From: Treponema sp.
Lineage (GTDB): Bacteria; Spirochaetota; Spirochaetia; Treponematales; Breznakiellaceae
Assembly: GCA_031266255.1 (NCBI GenBank)
Contig: JAISBK010000119.1
Location: 1-16,374 of the forward strand
Direction of reading: 5' to 3'
Length of the DNA stretch: 16,374 nt
Shown here: in pieces, positions 7,284 through 14,081 of the stretch
Numbering within the stretch: the stretch's first letter is position 1
Layout: every line of letters begins with the position of its first letter
The notes under the pieces: model-generated
Told to the model about the DNA's origin: nothing
The model's database searches: none
Seen by the model: only the letters and a program-made list of their open reading frames with translations
Made by a program: the position numbers and the translations under genes

Positions 7284-8615
7284 ATGGGAAAACCACGTCG
7301 GGGATCGAATCACCGTCCGAATCAAGGGATGAATCATGGTGTAACGAAGAAATGGTATAGCTGGTATTTTGAGTTCAATTTGCTGTACCGAATTCTCATA
7401 GGGCTCGTGCTTGGGGTCATCTTGGGTCTGGTTTTGAGGGAGAAGATCCTCTGGATAGCCCCTTTGGGAGACCTCTTTGTGCGGCTGCTCAAGATGATCA
7501 TGATGCCGATTATCTTATCGACCCTTATTGTAGGGGCTTCGTCGGTCAGCCCTGCCAATCTGGGTAAAGTGGGTGTCAGGGTCATTGTTTTTTATCTGAT
7601 TACTTCCGCGGTGGCGGTAATCATCGGATTGCTTATGGGTACCTTGTTCCACCCGGTGGCGGAATTGACCAATGTCACCGAAGCAATAGGCACGGAAGCT
7701 AATGCTCCTTCCATAACCCAAACCTTGCTCAACATTATTCCCACCAGTGTGGCGCAAGTGGTGGTCAACGAGTCGATTCTGGCGGTTATTTTCTTTGCCC
7801 TGGTTTTTGGCATGGGAATTTCCTATTTACGGGTGTCTCATAATGAACGGATAAAGAAAGGAGGAGAACTGCTGTATACCTTCTTTGACGGTATCGCTGA
7901 AGTAATGATGCTGATCATTAAGGGGATCATGCAATACGCGCCTATCGGTGTTTTGGCGCTTGTTTCGGTGGTCTTTGCCTCTAACGGCCCCAAGGTGATA
8001 GGTTCTCTAGGGTTGGTAACTGTCGCTTGTTTTGTTGGGTATGCCCTGCACATCATGCTGGTGTATGGAGGCTTGATAAAAATCTATGGAGGACTGAGCC
8101 TAAAGCGGTATTTCAAAGACGCCAAAAACCCCTTTATCACCGCCTTTGTAACCCGCAGTTCTAACGGAACCTTGCCGGTCTCTATGCAAGCCGCACAAAA
8201 TCTTGGGATACCTAAGGATATTTACTCCTTCTCCCTACCCTTGGGAGCTACCCTTAACATGGATGGTACGGCTATATACCAGGGGGTATGCGCGGTTTTT
8301 ATCGCGCTTTCAGTATGGGGCCGGGCCTTTACCGTTTCTGAGATGGGCATCATCGTGGTTACCGCAACCCTTGCCTCCATTGGTACTGCAGGGGTTCCCG
8401 GCGCCGGGGCCATTATGCTGCTCTTAGTGCTTGACGGTGTCGGGCTGCCGGTTATCGCAGGAAGTCCTGTAGCGGGGGCATACGCCATGATCTTGGGCAT
8501 AGACGCCCTGCTTGACATGGGCCGCACCGCCCTTAATGTAACCGGAGACCTTTCTTGTACCACTGTAGTGGCCAAAAAGATGCAGCAACTGGATATGAGC
8601 AAGTGGAAAACCTAA
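7284..8615 (+). CDS. Dicarboxylate/glutamate:cation symporter (DAACS family)
   Basis: A 443-residue membrane protein of the SLC1-like family (GltP/GltT/DctA), which imports acidic amino acids or C4-dicarboxylates with H+ or Na+. It shows the expected hydrophobic segments from residue 36 onward and the substrate-binding motifs of both hairpins: SSNGTLP (292-298), NMDGTA (325-330) and DMGRTALNVTGD (411-422). D411, R414, T415 and N418 line up with D394, R397, T398 and N401 of archaeal GltPh; the retained arginine favours an acidic substrate. I chose ATG 7284 because AAGGAG at 7271-7276 stands 7 bases before it; an in-frame ATG at 7200 has no ribosome site and lies before the predicted transcription start. 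The N-terminal 20 residues (KPRRGSNHRPNQG) are unusually polar and basic. A strong terminator follows. Confidence 0.93.
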   Translation: MGKPRRGSNHRPNQGMNHGVTKKWYSWYFEFNLLYRILIGLVLGVILGLVLREKILWIAPLGDLFVRLLKMIMMPIILSTLIVGASSVSPANLGKVGVRVIVFYLITSAVAVIIGLLMGTLFHPVAELTNVTEAIGTEANAPSITQTLLNIIPTSVAQVVVNESILAVIFFALVFGMGISYLRVSHNERIKKGGELLYTFFDGIAEVMMLIIKGIMQYAPIGVLALVSVVFASNGPKVIGSLGLVTVACFVGYALHIMLVYGGLIKIYGGLSLKRYFKDAKNPFITAFVTRSSNGTLPVSMQAAQNLGIPKDIYSFSLPLGATLNMDGTAIYQGVCAVFIALSVWGRAFTVSEMGIIVVTATLASIGTAGVPGAGAIMLLLVLDGVGLPVIAGSPVAGAYAMILGIDALLDMGRTALNVTGDLSCTTVVAKKMQQLDMSKWKT

Positions 8616-8644
8616 TACTTCACCAGGCATAGTCACAATAACCA

Positions 8645-8699
8645 GAGTCCGCCGGTTAATCCCAAGCATCGGCGCCGGCGGACTCATCACTTCTTTTTT
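8645..8699 (+). terminator. Rho-independent terminator of the symporter gene
   Basis: An 11-bp GC-rich perfect inverted repeat (GAGTCCGCCGG at 8645-8655, CCGGCGGACTC at 8675-8685) is followed within ten bases by TTTTTT (8694-8699). It starts 30 bases after the stop codon. The 19-base loop is long but can fold further. Confidence 0.85.
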
Positions 8700-8755
8700 A
8701 AATGTACAAACTTTTTAAAATCGGTGTACTTTTTTACATACTGCGTTTCCGCTAC

Positions 8756-8777
8756 TTTTTTACCTCTTTTTTACCTC
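8756..8777 (+). repeat. Tandem 11-base repeat with T6 tracts, just upstream of a -10 box
   Basis: TTTTTTACCTC occurs twice back to back (8756-8766 and 8767-8777), and a related TTTTTTACATA lies at 8730-8740. The 11-base period is about one helical turn, so the T tracts face the same side of the DNA and may bend it upstream of TATAAT. Confidence 0.85.
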
Positions 8778-8786
8778 TTGTATAAT
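8758..8786 (+). promoter_or_regulatory. Promoter with perfect TATAAT box
   Basis: A consensus TATAAT at 8781-8786 has a fair -35 candidate (TTTTAC at 8758-8763) at 17-base spacing, lying in the T-rich repeat. The transcript would carry a leader of about 215 bases before the phosphatase gene. Confidence 0.5.
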
Positions 8787-8904
8787 ACGCCGGTGCGGGC
8801 GGGCAATAGTCTATCTCATCAGCTTGTACGCTGTACCTGCTCTCGTACCTGATATATTATTTATCTTACGGATTAGGCATAGAGTCTACGAATTTTTTAC
8901 AATT

Positions 8905-8919
8905 TATGGTATTATTTTA
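8905..8919 (+). promoter_or_regulatory. Extended -10 element of the recurring TATGGTATnATTwTA type
   Basis: TATGGTATTATTTTA contains an extended -10 (TGG plus TATTAT) and no -35 box. It lies 88 bases before the ATG at 9007 and is nearly identical to the element at 1106-1120, suggesting a second, closer promoter for the phosphatase gene. Confidence 0.45.
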
Positions 8920-9006
8920 CGATTAAAAACATAATGAGCAGGTAAGATAAGCAGATTTTTTTTGAAACAAAGATAAAACTAAGCACTATGTAAGGGGAAC
9001 GCATAT

Positions 9007-9669
9007 ATGAACTATCAATCAATTATTTTCGATCTGGACGGCACGTTAGTGGATACCCTCGCGGACATCGCCGCCTCCATGAATCGAGCCTTAGAACTCC
9101 AGGGTTTTCCTCCGGTAGCGCTTCAGGAATATGTCTCAAAAGTAGGCTGGGGCATACACCGGCTTGCCCTGCTCGCCCTCCCTCCAGCAGTGCAGGAGGG
9201 AAGGGAATCCATCGCCGATGTGGTAGCTGAACATGCTACCCGATTTTACGCGGAACAGCCCCTGGTATATTCAACCCCCTATCCGGGTATCCAAGAACTG
9301 GTAGCTGCACTGAAAGGAGGCGGCTTTAAGACCGCAGTCTTGACCAACAAACCGGATCCAGTGGCGCAACTGGTAGTGAACGGCCTGTTTCCCCGAGGTT
9401 CCTTTGACCTGATCCGAGGAGACCGGGCCGGGTTTCCCCGGAAACCGGATCCCCGGGCTCTGCAGGAGATCCTCAGGGCGTTGAATACCTCCCCAAAAGA
9501 CATCATCCTGGTAGGTGACTCAGAGATCGACATGGAAACCGCCCATGCTGCGGGCTGCTATGCCGTGGGAGTAAGCTGGGGATTCAGACCGCGACGGGTC
9601 CTGGAACAAAGCAATGCAGCGCGTATCATCGACCGGCCAGAGGACCTGCTGGGCTTCCTTACAGATTGA
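9007..9669 (+). CDS. gph: HAD-IA phosphatase, phosphoglycolate phosphatase-like
   Basis: A 220-residue HAD phosphatase of the Gph/PGP type, which typically hydrolyses 2-phosphoglycolate; close relatives act on pyrophosphate or other small phosphoesters, so the gph name is a best guess. Motif I is IIFDLDGTLVDT (nucleophile D9, acid/base D11), motif II is VLTNK (T113), motif III K146 in FPRKPDP, and motif IV GDSEIDMETA (D171, D175). The helical cap between motifs I and II (about 15-90) is of the standard small size. The ATG at 9007 is preceded by AAGGGG, about 8 bases away. Its stop overlaps the end of the converging DUF4139 gene by 11 bases. It has two candidate promoters in the 390-base gap upstream and appears to be transcribed alone. 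Confidence 0.88.
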   Translation: MNYQSIIFDLDGTLVDTLADIAASMNRALELQGFPPVALQEYVSKVGWGIHRLALLALPPAVQEGRESIADVVAEHATRFYAEQPLVYSTPYPGIQELVAALKGGGFKTAVLTNKPDPVAQLVVNGLFPRGSFDLIRGDRAGFPRKPDPRALQEILRALNTSPKDIILVGDSEIDMETAHAAGCYAVGVSWGFRPRRVLEQSNAARIIDRPEDLLGFLTD

Positions 9670-11746
9670 GGGAGCCCACATAGGTATCGTATACTGCCTG
9701 GGTAACTTGGACAGTTTTTTCCGCTTCTTCAAGGCGGCTATACAAACCGTCAATGGCTTCATCCTGGCTCAACAGGCGTTTGAGGTATTCCTGACCCTGA
9801 GGGCTCTGATTACCCACGGCTTCCAGATTACGCCGGATCCGATCCTGCTCGGAAATTAGCCGTTCGCGTTGATTGTTCAGGTTGGCCAGGGCTTGTTTTG
9901 CGGCATCAGCGGTTTGTTTCAGCTCAATAGCCTGCTGCAAGGCGGACCGTACCTGCTCAGGGATTTCTTCGTTTCCGGTATAGCTTATCCAAGCAGGAAG
10001 GCTCAGTTGGGTTAGCACGATCTGTTCTTCCCGGGTTTGTTCTTCTTTTACGGTCATACTGACTTCCCTGCCCTCAGGGAGGGTCTGGACAAATCGGTAC
10101 ACGGTATCGGTTCGAGTATCAAAGGAAGCCGGTTCGGTAAGGCTTGCCTCCCGGGTGATGGGATGTTCCAGGATAAGCCGCCGGACAGTACCGGAAGCGT
10201 TTTTCCAGATATAGCTGGTTTCATAGATCAGTTTCCGGTTGATCCTCATGATCCCTTGGCGTACCGTAACCGTGCTTATGACCCGGGAATACCGTTGACT
10301 TACATAGCCGGTAACCGACAGCTCATCCCCATAAGAGATAAGCCGTTTTTCCTGTTCCGGGAAAAATTCGATCAGCGCATCCCCTCCATAGGCCCCGCGG
10401 TCGTAGACCGTGATTGGCCCTGCAGGAAGGGGCATCCCCGTAGTATTGGTAAGTTCCGCACTGAGGGATGGATGTAAAGGGCCTCCCTGGAGGGCCTTTG
10501 CCCCAGAGAAGACCAGGGTTTTCACCGCTTCCACTCCTGCTTCCACAAGAGGCAGCATGGTACTTTGCTGCCGCGCCAGACTTACCGGCTTGGGTAAGGT
10601 AAACGCAAACTGCTCTCCCTGCTGCTGCCCCTGGGCGGTTTCCAGGGGGGCTCCGGTCAGGTTTGACTGAGGGGCCTGATACCGATCGGCCGAGGCTTTT
10701 TCCATGCGCAAGGGGGCAGCCGGGATGAATGACGAGTCATCAAAGGACCTCGCTTGATGCACCGCCTCAGCCTCAGCGCTTCCTCCCCAACCTGAATCAT
10801 AGGTCTGGGCTGCGGCGATTCCCGGGATTGCCAAGGGAAGGACAGGCCGGGCAAGGCGGTAGGGAGGGTAGAGGTTTTGGATGAATGACACGGGCCTGCT
10901 GCTTACCAAAGAAAGCTGCACCTGATTCCAGTCGGTATCGCTGTCATTGTCCACAATGGCCCAGCCCTGGAGTCGGGGAGTATCTGGAGAGAAATCCAGA
11001 CGGTAAGAAACCTTCCATACCGGGGTAGGGATCACATAGGTGAACGCAACCTCCCGGCTTCCTTCACCGGGAAGCTCAATATGGAGGTTTCGAGTATCTG
11101 CATCTCGGGATTGCATGATAAGATCCAATGCCCGATTAAGATCGGTGTTTATCTGGGGATCTTGAAAAACAAAGCTGCTTATCTCCTTGAGGCTGATGAT
11201 CCGGATCCCTTGGCCGGTATAGAGGGAAAGTGCGGGTTCCACTCCCTGGCCCACGGCTGCAGGGTCTTCCTGTACCTGGTATTCAACCCCAAGGATTCTT
11301 CCCCGGATCGGAGCCGGGGTATGGATTTCGATTTCCGCTCCTTTGAGGTTTTCCAGGATTTCGGCTATACTGGGATTTTTTGAGAGATCGATGCTTAGGC
11401 TTTTGAGGGTCCGAGACAGGGTCTGTTCCGAAGGGTACACCACCGAAGGGCTTGACGCCGGATCCCCTATCACCAGGGATTTTAAGGCGTCGTTTACCTC
11501 CGCTGCCTTGAAAGGCAGGGTGATGGTAGTGGAACCGGCAACCGTTCCCTGGTGTTCAAAGAAGCCCACTCCAGAAGCAAAGAGGGTGAGCCGGCGCAGG
11601 GGAAGGGAGGTTTGAGAAAACTCGGCAACATCGGAAGCGGCTTCCGGCTGCTCCAAGACTGCTTGGGCCCAGAGGCCGCTGCTATTCAGCAGGGACCCCG
11701 AAAGTACCACCAGGCAGGTGAGGGAAAATGGTAATGATAGAGACAT
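9659..11746 (-). CDS. Exported DUF4139 domain protein (mucoidy inhibitor MuiA-like)
   Basis: This 695-residue protein carries a signal peptide (MSLSLPFSLTCLVVLSG, likely cut after the AQ near residue 28) and so acts outside the cytoplasmic membrane. An N-terminal DUF4140-like beta domain (about 50-200; LTLFASGVGFFEHQG, VNDALKSLVI) precedes the DUF4139 domain, marked by TPVWKVSYRLDF (241-252) and the LQGWAIVDNDSDTDWNQVQL stretch (259-278). A linker rich in Ala/Gln and Pro follows, then more beta sequence (GPITVYDRGAYGGDALIEF). The C-terminal 90 residues are a predicted coiled coil (about 600-690; LKQTADAAKQALANLNNQRE). Biochemical function is unknown; the name MuiA comes from proteobacterial homologues. 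In many family members the coiled coil is N-terminal or central, so its place here is a variation. AAGGA stands 7 bases before the ATG; a clear promoter lies upstream. Confidence 0.88.
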   Translation of the reverse strand: MSLSLPFSLTCLVVLSGSLLNSSGLWAQAVLEQPEAASDVAEFSQTSLPLRRLTLFASGVGFFEHQGTVAGSTTITLPFKAAEVNDALKSLVIGDPASSPSVVYPSEQTLSRTLKSLSIDLSKNPSIAEILENLKGAEIEIHTPAPIRGRILGVEYQVQEDPAAVGQGVEPALSLYTGQGIRIISLKEISSFVFQDPQINTDLNRALDLIMQSRDADTRNLHIELPGEGSREVAFTYVIPTPVWKVSYRLDFSPDTPRLQGWAIVDNDSDTDWNQVQLSLVSSRPVSFIQNLYPPYRLARPVLPLAIPGIAAAQTYDSGWGGSAEAEAVHQARSFDDSSFIPAAPLRMEKASADRYQAPQSNLTGAPLETAQGQQQGEQFAFTLPKPVSLARQQSTMLPLVEAGVEAVKTLVFSGAKALQGGPLHPSLSAELTNTTGMPLPAGPITVYDRGAYGGDALIEFFPEQEKRLISYGDELSVTGYVSQRYSRVISTVTVRQGIMRINRKLIYETSYIWKNASGTVRRLILEHPITREASLTEPASFDTRTDTVYRFVQTLPEGREVSMTVKEEQTREEQIVLTQLSLPAWISYTGNEEIPEQVRSALQQAIELKQTADAAKQALANLNNQRERLISEQDRIRRNLEAVGNQSPQGQEYLKRLLSQDEAIDGLYSRLEEAEKTVQVTQAVYDTYVGSLNL

Positions 11747-11775
11747 GGCACATTCCTTTATAAAAGTGTTTCTTT

Positions 11776-11804
11776 ACTATACTTATGAAATCAAGGACTT
11801 GCAA
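11776..11804 (-). promoter_or_regulatory. Promoter of the DUF4139 gene (shares its -35 box)
   Basis: On the minus strand TTGCAA (11799-11804) and TATAGT (11776-11781) are 17 bases apart, giving a leader of about 25 bases before the ATG at 11746. Because TTGCAA is its own reverse complement, the same box can serve the divergent promoter at 11799-11827. Confidence 0.6.
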
Positions 11805-11827
11805 GAGGAGCGGTTACAACGTAAAAT
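11799..11827 (+). promoter_or_regulatory. Divergent promoter of the AT-rich island (shares its -35 box)
   Basis: TTGCAA (11799-11804) and TAAAAT (11822-11827) are 17 bases apart on the plus strand. The start site would fall near 11834, directly before the GGAGG at 11835-11839 that serves the ATG at 11846, so the leader is only about 12 bases. Confidence 0.5.
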
Positions 11828-11845
11828 TGTATGCGGAGGATACTT

Positions 11846-12205
11846 ATGGAAAACAATCAAATATTTTGGGAATATTTGAACAAATTAGTACAAGAAAATG
11901 AAATAATTATTGACAGGCCAAAAGGAACAAGGCATCCAAAATATGATACTATAGTCTATGAATTTGATTACGGATATATAAAGCATACAAAAACAACCGA
12001 TGGTAGCGGAATAGATGTATTTAAAGGTTCATTACCGAGTAAAAATGTAAATACCATTATTTGTACCATAGATTTATATAGAAAAGACATAGAGATAAAA
12101 GTACTAATCGGATGTACGGTTATAGAGAAAAGAAGAATATATGATTTTCTAAATAATCATGAATCAATGAAGGCAATAATGATAGAAAAGGATGTATATG
12201 TATGA
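11846..12205 (+). CDS. Short inorganic-pyrophosphatase-like protein
   Basis: This 119-residue protein resembles the core of family I inorganic pyrophosphatases, which split PPi into two phosphates, but full enzymes have about 170-180 residues. Recognisable parts are DRPKGTRHPKY (23-33), YEFDYGYIKHT (38-48) and TDGSGIDVFKG (51-61), matching the pyrophosphatase 'YpfDYGfi..T..dDGdplDVlv' signature. Metal-ligand positions D52 and D57 are kept, but the middle aspartate is S54. D76 and D81 (TIDLYRKD) have the spacing of the second acidic pair (D97/D102 in E. coli). Short proteins of this kind, with similar ICTIDL and VLIGC segments, are annotated as inorganic pyrophosphatase in Firmicutes (from memory). 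Activity is therefore doubtful. I chose ATG 11846 because GGAGG stands 6 bases before it; the ATG at 11831 overlaps the predicted transcription start. It overlaps the GNAT gene by 8 bases. Confidence 0.75.
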   Translation: MENNQIFWEYLNKLVQENEIIIDRPKGTRHPKYDTIVYEFDYGYIKHTKTTDGSGIDVFKGSLPSKNVNTIICTIDLYRKDIEIKVLIGCTVIEKRRIYDFLNNHESMKAIMIEKDVYV

Positions 12206-12530
12206 AGTATTTGAAGATGTGGTTGGAAGGACGACTGAAGAAAACATAAAAAACATAGAAATAGTACATTTTGGGATACACCCGGAATATAGGGGGAAAC
12301 ATTTAGGGACGAAATTGATGGATTATATAAAAAGGAAAAATAAAACGATGATATTATCAACGGATGACCATGGGATAGGATTTTATAAAAAATATGAGAA
12401 GAGAAGATATAATATATATGCTTTGTTAAATTTTTACTTGACACTCATTGATAGGTTATATATACTAAAAATAGGAGGTTCTATTAGTTTCTTAAGTATT
12501 TGTAAAAAGAAAAAATTAAAATATATCTAA
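12198..12530 (+). CDS. GNAT acetyltransferase fragment lacking the N-terminal half
   Basis: This 110-residue reading frame holds the acetyl-CoA-binding core of a GNAT N-acetyltransferase: strand 4 and motif A (VHFGIHPEYRGKHLGTKLMDYI, split here at residues 23-43; R32, G33, G37), then strand 5 (TMILSTDDHGIGFYKKY, 50-66). Standard GNAT proteins have another 60-80 residues before motif A; here only 22 precede it. The tail after residue 70 is rich in Lys, Tyr and Ile, matches no GNAT feature, and is encoded by bases that also form the promoter of the next gene, so the 3' end is probably non-native. ATG 12198 is preferred over 12192 because AAAAGG then lies at 6-base spacing. It overlaps the pyrophosphatase-like gene by 8 bases (translational coupling). 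It may be a remnant or may work with its neighbour; acceptor unknown. Confidence 0.6.
   Translation: MYEVFEDVVGRTTEENIKNIEIVHFGIHPEYRGKHLGTKLMDYIKRKNKTMILSTDDHGIGFYKKYEKRRYNIYALLNFYLTLIDRLYILKIGGSISFLSICKKKKLKYI
12438..12466 (+). promoter_or_regulatory. Near-perfect promoter of the ABC exporter genes
   Basis: TTGACA (12438-12443) and TATACT (12461-12466) are exactly 17 bases apart, one mismatch from the full sigma-70 consensus. It lies inside the 3' end of the GNAT reading frame, about 70 bases before the first ABC gene at 12537. An AGGAGG at 12473-12478 follows, but no start codon stands at a useful distance from it. Confidence 0.7.
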
Positions 12531-12536
12531 AGAACA

Positions 12537-14081
12537 ATGTATAATTTTATAAAAGAATTTTTTCTGTTTTTATCACATATAAATAAAATTCATAAAATCT
12601 ATTACGCGAGTTATACTGTCGCGTTGATATTCGCGAACACGCTTAACATGTCATTAATGTATTTCTATGGAAAGCTCATTGACCGCATGACCGCTAAAAC
12701 TTCTTTTTCCCGCCATGTCTGGGTGTATGGCGGCATTCTTTTTGGAACATTCATTTTTTTTCGCGCGTGGAGCGTGATAAACATTTTCATACGCAATAAG
12801 GCGCGCGGAATTATTTACCGTAAAACATTCGTCGCGTCGTTGCTGGCGGACAATGATGACAGCGCTATTTTTTCTCATGATATTGAAAACGCGAGCCAGT
12901 TGTTTCTTGACTTTGTATACACCTTGCCGGCCGAGATAATCGCTTTTCTTGTTGTGTTTGTGTTTCTGATTATTCATTCGCAGTTTATCATGCTGTTTTA
13001 TCTGGCAAGTTTCGTGCTGTTTTTTATTATATCCTATGCTCGTGAAAAAAATGTCGTGCCGCTGTATTATCAGGCTCAAAAACAGTTTTATGCGCTTATG
13101 GCTAAAACAGAGAATTTTTTGTCAGGAAGCGTTGATCTCACCCTAAACAGGAAACATGACTGGGCGCGGGAGAAATTAGTCAATGATTTAGGCGATTACA
13201 ATGAGCAATTCAAAACATATAAGAAAAAATCAATATGTATTAAAATAATTTCGCAATCAAATAATTATATGGCGTATTTTATAGCCCTTGTGGTCAGTTT
13301 GTCGCTGTTCTTGAATGGATATTACACATTTGGCGTTTGCGTCGTTATAATTGAGTATGCCAAATCAATGAACGATTCGCTTTCCTGGGTATATGCGGAT
13401 ATGAATGAATTGATGGACTATACCGCGCACCTGCAAAGAATTAATACGCGAATAAGAGAAAAAGAAATAGTTGTTAATAATTATATCTCAAGCGCCAATA
13501 GAGGCGATTTATTCTTAAAAGCAGACAATTTGTCTTTCGCTTATGAACGAAAATTATTTGACGATATTTCTTTTATATTGCGCAAAGGCGACATGCTCGC
13601 ATTGCGCGGCAGAAGCGGGGCGGGAAAATCAACGCTTCTGTCCATCGTCGCAAATAAGATTCCATTGCAAAATGGCGCTATTACGGTATACGGACAAAGG
13701 AAAATCGGCATATTGGACCAGACGCCATACTTATTCAACCGGACGATTCGGGAAAATTTATTGCTGGCACATAAAAATGTTCCAGATAGTGAACTGGAAA
13801 AGGCGCTTAAACAAGTTGGGCTTGATGTTAGTCTTGACGTTGCGATAGGCGAATCCGGCAAGAATATATCTGGAGGACAGCGCACTCGCCTTGCCCTTGC
13901 GCGTCTTATTATACAAAACCCGGATATTGTCTTGCTCGATGAGCCTACAACCGGCATTAACAAAAAAAACCGGGAATTTATTATCCAATTCTTGATCAAT
14001 TTCTTAAAGGATAAAGCGTCTATTATAACATCCCATGAAAACGATGTGTTATCAATCGCTTCATCACAGATAATTATATGA
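12537..14081 (+). CDS. ABC exporter half-transporter 1 (permease plus ATPase)
   Basis: This 514-residue protein has an N-terminal membrane domain with about six hydrophobic segments (roughly residues 24-44, 64-86, 130-147, 150-167, 243-260, 262-275) and a C-terminal ATPase, the layout of type IV exporters (MsbA/LmrA-like). ATPase motifs: A-loop tyrosine in LSFAYERKLF (Y336), Walker A GRSGAGKST (358-366), Q-loop Q395, signature ISGGQ (444-448), Walker B VLLDEP with E469, and H-loop H500 (TSHEND). Walker A lysine to Q-loop is only 31 residues, about ten fewer than in typical exporters. The D-loop is GINKKN rather than SALD. There is no peptidase C39 domain. The ATG at 12537 is the first start in frame; its ribosome site is weak (AAAGAAC). 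The stop overlaps the next gene as ATGA, so the two subunits are probably made together and form a heterodimer. Cargo unknown. Confidence 0.9.
   Translation: MYNFIKEFFLFLSHINKIHKIYYASYTVALIFANTLNMSLMYFYGKLIDRMTAKTSFSRHVWVYGGILFGTFIFFRAWSVINIFIRNKARGIIYRKTFVASLLADNDDSAIFSHDIENASQLFLDFVYTLPAEIIAFLVVFVFLIIHSQFIMLFYLASFVLFFIISYAREKNVVPLYYQAQKQFYALMAKTENFLSGSVDLTLNRKHDWAREKLVNDLGDYNEQFKTYKKKSICIKIISQSNNYMAYFIALVVSLSLFLNGYYTFGVCVVIIEYAKSMNDSLSWVYADMNELMDYTAHLQRINTRIREKEIVVNNYISSANRGDLFLKADNLSFAYERKLFDDISFILRKGDMLALRGRSGAGKSTLLSIVANKIPLQNGAITVYGQRKIGILDQTPYLFNRTIRENLLLAHKNVPDSELEKALKQVGLDVSLDVAIGESGKNISGGQRTRLALARLIIQNPDIVLLDEPTTGINKKNREFIIQFLINFLKDKASIITSHENDVLSIASSQIII

Larger units (their letters stand above)
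8700..9006. other. Intergenic region upstream of the phosphatase gene
   Basis: No believable reading frame is seen. The stretch holds phased T6 tracts with a tandem 11-base repeat (8756-8777), a TATAAT box at 8781-8786, an extended -10 element at 8905-8919 and a ribosome site (AAGGGG at about 8993-8998) before the ATG at 9007. The 200 bases after TATAAT could be a leader or a small RNA; the sequence alone does not decide. Confidence 0.5.

Noticed and set aside
10037..10477. A 146-residue plus-strand frame inside the DUF4139 gene
   Set aside because: It is antisense to conserved DUF4139 sequence and has no ribosome site or family match.
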